From Nocardioides cremeus (GTDB lineage: Bacteria; Actinomycetota; Actinomycetes; Propionibacteriales; Nocardioidaceae), in contig NZ_JAULSC010000005.1 of NCBI RefSeq assembly GCF_030518195.1, positions 165,282 to 229,281 on the forward strand: a stretch of 64,000 nucleotides of DNA. Reading direction: 5' to 3'. How positions within the stretch are numbered: the first letter of the stretch is position 1; each line of letters opens with the position of its first letter. This document shows positions 59,804-64,000 of the stretch, one piece after another. Position numbers and translations under genes: made by a program. The notes beneath the pieces were generated by a model. The model saw nothing but the letters and a program-made list of their open reading frames with translations, was not told the origin of the DNA and searched no databases.

Positions 59804-60655
59804 ATGTCGGCGTCGTACTGGAACCAGGTGCTCGCCGACGGTCTGACGGTCCCCGAGGACCGTCCTCTCGGGGACCTCACAGCAGAGCTCACGCGCATGC
59901 TCGGCGACCCCGATCCAGGCCGTCGGGACGAGATCGCACTGCTCACCCTCACCGCGTGGATCGAGCGCGGCGTCTACGACGACCTGATGGTCGGCCTGGG
60001 CGACGGGATGAGCGAGGGCCTGCGGGTCGGCGTCGAGGTGCCCGGCACCGACGACGTCTTCCGTCGCAGCTGCTCGGCGCTGGTGCTGGCCCGGTGCCTC
60101 GAGCGCGCCAACGCGCACGGTCTCGTGGGCCAGCCGACCATCCTCGACTGGGGCGACCGGCTGGCCACCTGGCTGCTGCGCGAGCAGGACCTGCGCAGCC
60201 TGGTCGAGGGCAAGGGCTGGGCGCACGCCGTCGCGCGGGGCGCCGACGCCATCGGCGCGCTGGGCGGCTCGCCGCACCTGGGGGCGCCGGAGCTGACGGT
60301 GCTGCTCGACGTGGTCGCCGATCGGGTGCTGGCCGAGCCGCTGCCCGGGCAGCCGCCGCTCGACCACGGCGAGCTCGACCGCCTCGCGATCGCGACCCTG
60401 CAGCTGCTGCGCCGCGACCTGCTGCCGTTGACGGTGCTCGAGCCCTGGGTCAACCGGGTCGCGAGCGCCGCGACCGAGGCGATGGCCGCGCCCGCCGGCC
60501 ACGATCCCTTCCCCCGGTGGAACCACGCCGAGGGCTTCCTGCGCGCGCTCTACGTGCAGCTCGCGCTGACCAGCCGGCCTCCCGCCGTGCGGGCCGACCT
60601 GGTGCTGGTGGTGGTCGACGCGCTGCGTCGCACCAACCACGCGTTCCTGAGCTGA
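59804..60655 (+). CDS. DUF2785 family protein
   Basis: A 283-residue, mostly helical cytosolic protein. The layout WNQVLADGLTVPEDRPLGDLTAELTRMLGDPDPGRRDEIALLTLTAWIERGVYDD and the later DQDLRSLVEGKGWAHAVARGAD type segment match DUF2785. No catalytic motif is apparent and the role is unknown. ATG at 59804; an in-frame ATG three codons upstream is possible. It is divergent from pdtaS and precedes ilvG by 24 bases. Confidence 0.85.
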   Translation: MSASYWNQVLADGLTVPEDRPLGDLTAELTRMLGDPDPGRRDEIALLTLTAWIERGVYDDLMVGLGDGMSEGLRVGVEVPGTDDVFRRSCSALVLARCLERANAHGLVGQPTILDWGDRLATWLLREQDLRSLVEGKGWAHAVARGADAIGALGGSPHLGAPELTVLLDVVADRVLAEPLPGQPPLDHGELDRLAIATLQLLRRDLLPLTVLEPWVNRVASAATEAMAAPAGHDPFPRWNHAEGFLRALYVQLALTSRPPAVRADLVLVVVDALRRTNHAFLS

Positions 60656-60679
60656 GCACGCCTCGGTAACCTGCGTCAC

Positions 60680-62392
60680 ATGAGTGAGCAGACCACCGAC
60701 CAGGGCGCCGACCGGCCCGCCACCACCACCTCCGCGCGCGCGGGCGAGGAGCTCACCGGCCACGCCGGCGTCCTGGCCACGGCGGCGGCGCGCGCCCACG
60801 GCGTCGAGACGATGTTCACCCTCTCCGGCGCCCACGTCTTCCCGATGTACGACGCCGCCGTCACCGCCGACCCGCCGATGCGGCTGCTCGACGTGCGCCA
60901 CGAGCAGACCGCGGCCTTCGCCGCGGAGGCCACCGGCAAGCTGACCCGGGTGCCGGGGCTCGCGGTGCTGACCGCCGGTCCGGGCGTCACCAACGGCGTC
61001 AGCGCGATCGCGCAGGCCCAGTTCAACGGCTCCCCCATGGTCGTCGTCGGCGGCCGCGCCCCGCAGAACCGCTGGGGCTCCGGCAGCCTGCAGGAGCTCG
61101 ACCAGCCCCCGATCCTGGCGCCGGTCTCGAAGCTGGCGCGCACCCTGCCCACCGCCGGTGAGGTGATGGGCGGGATGGACGAGGCCTTCACGCTCGCCGG
61201 CTCCTCGCACCGCGGCCCGGTCTTCGTCGACGTGCCGATGGACGAGTTCTTCAACAGCGCCAGCGGCGTGGTGCCCGCCGGCGGCCCGCAGCGCGGGGCC
61301 GAGCCCGACACCGACGCGATCGACACCATCGCCGGGCTGCTGGCCGCCGCCGAGCGCCCGGTGCTGGTGCTGGGCACCGACGTGTGGGCCGACCGCGCCG
61401 AGGAGGCCGCCCTGCGCCTCGTCGAGGCCACCGGGGTCCCGACCCTGACCAACGGGATGGGCCGCGGCCTCGTGCCCGGCGGGCACCCGCTGCTGGTGAC
61501 CAAGGCCCGCGGCCAGGCGCTCGGCGGCGCCGACCTCGTCGTCGTCGTCGGCACCCCCCTCGACTTCCGCCTGGGCTACGGCGTCTTCGGCGGCAAGGAC
61601 GGCGCCCCGGCGGCCCGGGTCGTGCACGTCGCCGACTCCCCCGCCCAGCTCTCCGGCCACGCCGAGCTCGCGGCCTCGGTCAGCGGCGACCTCACCGCGG
61701 TGCTCGACGGCCTGCTCGGCGCGCTCGAGCGCCGCGGGCAGACGTCGTACGCCGCGTGGGCGAGCAGCCTGCAGGAGACCGTGCGCGCCGCCACCGAGCG
61801 CGACCGTGCGCTGCTCAGCGCCGAGGCCGACCCGATCCACCCCGCGCGCATCTACGGCGAGCTGGTGCCGCGCCTGGCCGACGACGCCGTGGTGATCGGC
61901 GACGGCGGCGACTTCGTGTCGTTCGCCGGCAAGTTCGTCGAGCCCAAGCGGCCCGGCGGTTGGCTCGACCCGGGCCCCTACGGCTGCCTGGGCGCCGGCC
62001 TGGGCGCCGCCATCGCCGCCCGCATCGCCCGGCCCTCCGCCCAGGTCGTGCTGCTGCTCGGCGACGGCGCCGCGGGCTTCTCGCTGATGGACGTCGACAC
62101 CCTGGTGCGCCACGACCTGCCCGTGGTGATGGTGATGGGCAACAACTCCGCGTGGGGCCTCGAGAAGGGCCCGATGCAGATGCTCTACGGCTACGACGTG
62201 GCCGCCGACCTGGCGCCGCGCACGGCCTACCACGAGGTGGTCAAGGCCCTCGGTGGCGCCGGCGAGAGCGTCACCGACCCGCGCCAGATCGGCCCCGCCC
62301 TCGACCGGGCCTTCGCCTCGGGCGTGCCCTACCTGGTCAACATCATCACCGACGTGGACGCGGCCTACCCGCGCGCCACCTTCGGCATCTGA
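60680..62392 (+). CDS. ilvG: Thiamine-diphosphate enzyme, IlvG-type acetolactate synthase homologue
   Basis: A 570-residue ThDP enzyme. The activating glutamate is in RHEQTAAFAAEATGKLTR. The central domain and the C-terminal ThDP motif (LLGDGAAGFSLMDVDTL... VMGNNSAWGLEKGPM) are present. From memory it resembles M. tuberculosis IlvG (Rv1820) closely through GLEKGPMQMLYGYDV and FASGVPYLVNIITD. Whether IlvG makes acetolactate or handles another 2-oxo acid is unsettled. It forms a tight unit with the acetyltransferase and thioesterase genes that follow. Confidence 0.9.
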   Translation: MSEQTTDQGADRPATTTSARAGEELTGHAGVLATAAARAHGVETMFTLSGAHVFPMYDAAVTADPPMRLLDVRHEQTAAFAAEATGKLTRVPGLAVLTAGPGVTNGVSAIAQAQFNGSPMVVVGGRAPQNRWGSGSLQELDQPPILAPVSKLARTLPTAGEVMGGMDEAFTLAGSSHRGPVFVDVPMDEFFNSASGVVPAGGPQRGAEPDTDAIDTIAGLLAAAERPVLVLGTDVWADRAEEAALRLVEATGVPTLTNGMGRGLVPGGHPLLVTKARGQALGGADLVVVVGTPLDFRLGYGVFGGKDGAPAARVVHVADSPAQLSGHAELAASVSGDLTAVLDGLLGALERRGQTSYAAWASSLQETVRAATERDRALLSAEADPIHPARIYGELVPRLADDAVVIGDGGDFVSFAGKFVEPKRPGGWLDPGPYGCLGAGLGAAIAARIARPSAQVVLLLGDGAAGFSLMDVDTLVRHDLPVVMVMGNNSAWGLEKGPMQMLYGYDVAADLAPRTAYHEVVKALGGAGESVTDPRQIGPALDRAFASGVPYLVNIITDVDAAYPRATFGI

Positions 62393-62394
62393 GC

Positions 62395-62880
62395 GTGCGG
62401 ATCCGCCTGGCCCGGCCCGACCAGCTGGTCGTGGTCGGCGACGTCACGGCGGCGGCGTACGCGCCGTTCCTGGAGGGGCCCGACGACCCGTACGTCGCGC
62501 GGCTGCGCGACGCGGCCGCGCGCGCCCGCGAGGCCGAGCTGTGGGTGGCCTCGCCCGACGACTCCGACGAGGTGCTGGGCAGCGTGACCGACTGCCCGCC
62601 CGGCTCCCCCTGGCGCGAGGTCGCCGCCGACGGCGAGGGCGAGTTCCGGATGCTCTCGGTCGCGCCCGGCGCCCAGGGGCAGGGCGTCGGTGCGGCGCTG
62701 GTCGAGCACGTGCTCCAGCGCTGGCGCGAGCGCGGCACCGGGGCCGTGGTGCTCTCGTCGCTGCGCGAGATGGCCGGCGCACACCGGCTCTACGGCCGCC
62801 TCGGCTTCGAGCGGCTGCCCGAGCGGGACTGGCAGCCGGTCCCCGACGTCCACCTGATCTGCTTCCGGAGGCACCTGTGA
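62395..62880 (+). CDS. GNAT-family N-acetyltransferase
   Basis: A 161-residue acetyltransferase. The acetyl-CoA motif A is RMLSVAPGAQGQGVGAALVEHVLQRW and motif B is AHRLYGRLGFERLPERDW. The GTG start lies 2 bases after the ilvG stop, and its own stop overlaps the next gene (GTGA), so the three are co-translated. Substrate unknown. Confidence 0.9.
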   Translation: MRIRLARPDQLVVVGDVTAAAYAPFLEGPDDPYVARLRDAAARAREAELWVASPDDSDEVLGSVTDCPPGSPWREVAADGEGEFRMLSVAPGAQGQGVGAALVEHVLQRWRERGTGAVVLSSLREMAGAHRLYGRLGFERLPERDWQPVPDVHLICFRRHL

Positions 62881-63257
62881 ACGACCCGATGCACGCCACG
62901 ACCAGCCACCAGGTCACCGAGGCCGACACCGCGATCGCGGTCGGGTCGGGCTCGCTGCCCGTGCTGGGCACCCCCCGCCTGCTGGCGTGGTGCGAGGCGG
63001 CCACCTGCGCCGCGATCGACGCCACGCTGCCCGACGGCTCGACCAGCGTCGGCACCCGGGTCGAGCTCGAGCACCGCGGCGCCAGCCCGGTCGGGGCCAC
63101 CCTCGAGGTCACCGCGACCCTCACCCACGTCGACGGCCGGCTGCACCGCTTCTCGGTCGCCGCCCGCCACACCGGCGACTCCGGCGGCAAGGTCGTGGCC
63201 TCGGGCGAGGTGACCCGGGTGGTCGTCGACGCCGAGCGGTTCCTGGCCCGCCTCTGA
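62877..63257 (+). CDS. Hot-dog thioesterase (fluoroacetyl-CoA thioesterase-like)
   Basis: A 126-residue hot-dog protein. VGSGSLPVLGTPRLLAWCEAATCAAI and VGTRVELEHRGASPVGATLEVTATLTHVDGRLHRFSV match FlK-type thioesterases, which hydrolyse small acyl-CoA esters; the Thr/Glu/His active-site positions (T in LGTPRL, E in CEAAT, H in LEHRG) are in place. Last gene of the ilvG unit. GTG start overlapping the acetyltransferase stop. Confidence 0.85.
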   Translation: MNDPMHATTSHQVTEADTAIAVGSGSLPVLGTPRLLAWCEAATCAAIDATLPDGSTSVGTRVELEHRGASPVGATLEVTATLTHVDGRLHRFSVAARHTGDSGGKVVASGEVTRVVVDAERFLARL

Positions 63258-63320
63258 CCCCGGCCCAGACTTCGCGCCGACCCGGCCCAGACTTCCCACT
63301 GACCCGGCCCGAACCTCCCC
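63256..63320. repeat. Three imperfect tandem units, period 22-23 bp
   Basis: Units start at 63256 (GACCCCGGCCCAGACTTC), 63279 (GACCCGGCCCAGACTTC) and 63301 (GACCCGGCCCGAACCTC), directly after the thioesterase stop. It may serve as a transcription end region. The GACCCGGC core recurs in reverse in the 30-bp repeat at 19449. Confidence 0.7.
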
Positions 63321-63392
63321 GTGTCCGGGAACTGGCGCCGGCTCGGGCTCTCCTGCTGCATGTGTGGGTGAGTTGAGCGCGCCCGAATGAGC

Positions 63393-63461
63393 GCACGCCG
63401 TTCTCTGTCTAGGTTTCTGAGCTGTCTAGGAACAGTCACCAGGAGCAGGAGAACGGCGTGC
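63393..63461. repeat. Inverted repeat in front of the ISL3-type transposase gene
   Basis: GCACGCCGTTCTC at 63393-63405 is the exact complement of 63449-63461, and the second arm covers the ribosome site and GTG start of the transposase. It could be a hairpin that limits transposase translation, or part of the insertion-sequence end; the outer terminal repeat was not found with confidence. Confidence 0.65.
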
Positions 63462-63765
63462 GTGAGAACAGCCTATGGCGTGCCTTGCTGGGCGTGGAGA
63501 AGACCGTCATCGAAGCCGTCGAGTACGACGATGACGAGGGCGGCGAGGAGTGCGTGATCGTCCACGTACGGCCGGTCGCGCGTTCTCGCCACCGCTGTGG
63601 ACGGTGTCTTCGACCCGGTCGGGTCTATGACGCCGGACGGGGCCGTCGACGCTGGCGCGCGCTGGACCTGGGCACGGTGATGGCCTACCTCGAGGCAGAC
63701 GCTCCCCGGGTGAGGTGCCCGGCCCACGGGGTCGTGGTCGCCACGTCCCCTGGGCACGCCACGGG
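63458..63765 (+). pseudogene. ISL3-family transposase, truncated
   Basis: The frame from the GTG at 63458 begins MRENSLWRALLGVEKTVIEA and carries the ISL3 N-terminal zinc-finger layout: RCGRCLRPGRVYDAGRGRRRWRALDLG then VRCPAHGVVVA. Full-length relatives have some 400 residues, but this one runs about 100 residues and is then cut by the left end of another insertion sequence. The remaining part lies outside the window if it survives. Confidence 0.8.
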
Positions 63766-64000
63766 GGGTGTCAGATGGTCTGTGTAAGCGGTCGGTCCTG
63801 AAGGAGGACCAAGATGACCGCTGTGACCACTGAGAACGATGAGGCGAACGTGACCACGACGAGCAGCTCCGAGCGGCCCAGCCGTGCCGCTGCTCGCCGC
63901 GCCGTGCGCGCTGAGATGCCGGGCTACAAGGCTGCTGCTGAGCTGGCCGAGTCCGGTGCCCTGGACGGGCTCTTCGCCCAGATCGACGCCGGCGAGATCG
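63766..64000 (+). mobile_element. Left end of an IS256-like insertion sequence
   Basis: From about 63766 the sequence GGGTGTCAGATGGTCTGTGT has the look of an IS256-family terminal repeat, is followed by a strong AAGGAGG site, and leads into a transposase start at 63814. The element interrupts the ISL3-type gene and continues past the end of the window, so the target duplication and right end are not visible. Confidence 0.6.
63814..64000 (+). CDS. IS256-like transposase, N-terminal part only
   Basis: ATG at 63814, seven bases after AAGGAGGA. The 62 visible residues are a Thr/Ser-rich start, a basic SRAAARRAVRAEMPG stretch and ELAESGALDGLFAQIDAGEI, which resembles the start of IS256-family transposases (Asp-Ala-Gly-Glu phrase before the conserved domain). 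The catalytic DDE part lies beyond the window, so the family call is provisional. Confidence 0.6.
   Translation, partial: MTAVTTENDEANVTTTSSSERPSRAAARRAVRAEMPGYKAAAELAESGALDGLFAQIDAGEI

Overview
The window is high-GC actinobacterial DNA, most likely from a Nocardioides-like member of the Nocardioidaceae. The evidence is gene content: WhiB1, a UsfX/SigF pair, PdtaS, a fused 2-oxoglutarate decarboxylase/dehydrogenase (Kgd), nickel SOD, many GTG starts, and the gene order argS-lysA-hom-thrC-thrB followed by rho. The genus assignment is inference; no rRNA is present.

Region 1 (1-26.8 kb) is ordinary chromosomal core. From the left it holds rpmE (L31), a sensor kinase/single-domain regulator pair, rho with a long repetitive N-terminal insert, and the minus-strand amino-acid operon argS-lysA-hom-thrC-thrB. 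These are followed by tRNA-Arg(CCG), an unknown secreted protein, an LCP-type enzyme with a lipoprotein, kgd with its small DUF6104 neighbour, an acetoacetate-decarboxylase-like protein, a TetR/ferredoxin-reductase/fatty-acid-desaturase module with a likely operator, an SDR, a zinc-type dehydrogenase, malic enzyme, and divergent sodX/sodN.

Region 2 (about 27.0-49.7 kb) is an accessory island for the cell envelope, copper and thiol redox. It carries two BlaI-repressor/M56-protease pairs, CcdA, two TlpA/ResA-like lipoproteins, ResB and CcsB (system II cytochrome c maturation), three CopC domains, two CopD proteins (one fused to CtaG), an apolipoprotein N-acyltransferase, a VKOR/DsbA pair, a CDF exporter, a cupredoxin-like lipoprotein with a large membrane protein, an F510_1955-type beta-propeller protein, and several very small membrane proteins. 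Every transcription unit in it has, in its promoter region, a copy of a 17-bp palindrome of the form TACTAT-N5-ATAGTA. Two copies are identical and eight were found. I infer that the island is one BlaI-type regulon. This is the most interesting feature of the window.

Region 3 (49.7-55.8 kb) holds heavy-metal modules with their own sensors. One is a MerR-family regulator with a 20-bp-spacer promoter driving a thioredoxin-like protein, a MerT-like protein and a MerA-like flavoprotein. Others are a SHOCT protein and a ZIP-family transporter. The last is a CmtR-like ArsR repressor with a Cys-rich CDF transporter and two ICMT-like methyltransferases.

Region 4 (55.8-63.3 kb) returns to core chromosome: usfX-sigF with a good SigF-type promoter, a 4-TM protein, whiB1, pdtaS, a DUF2785 protein, ilvG, a GNAT acetyltransferase and a hot-dog thioesterase. 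The right end (63.4-64.0 kb) is an ISL3-type transposase gene cut off by the left end of an IS256-like element that runs out of the window.
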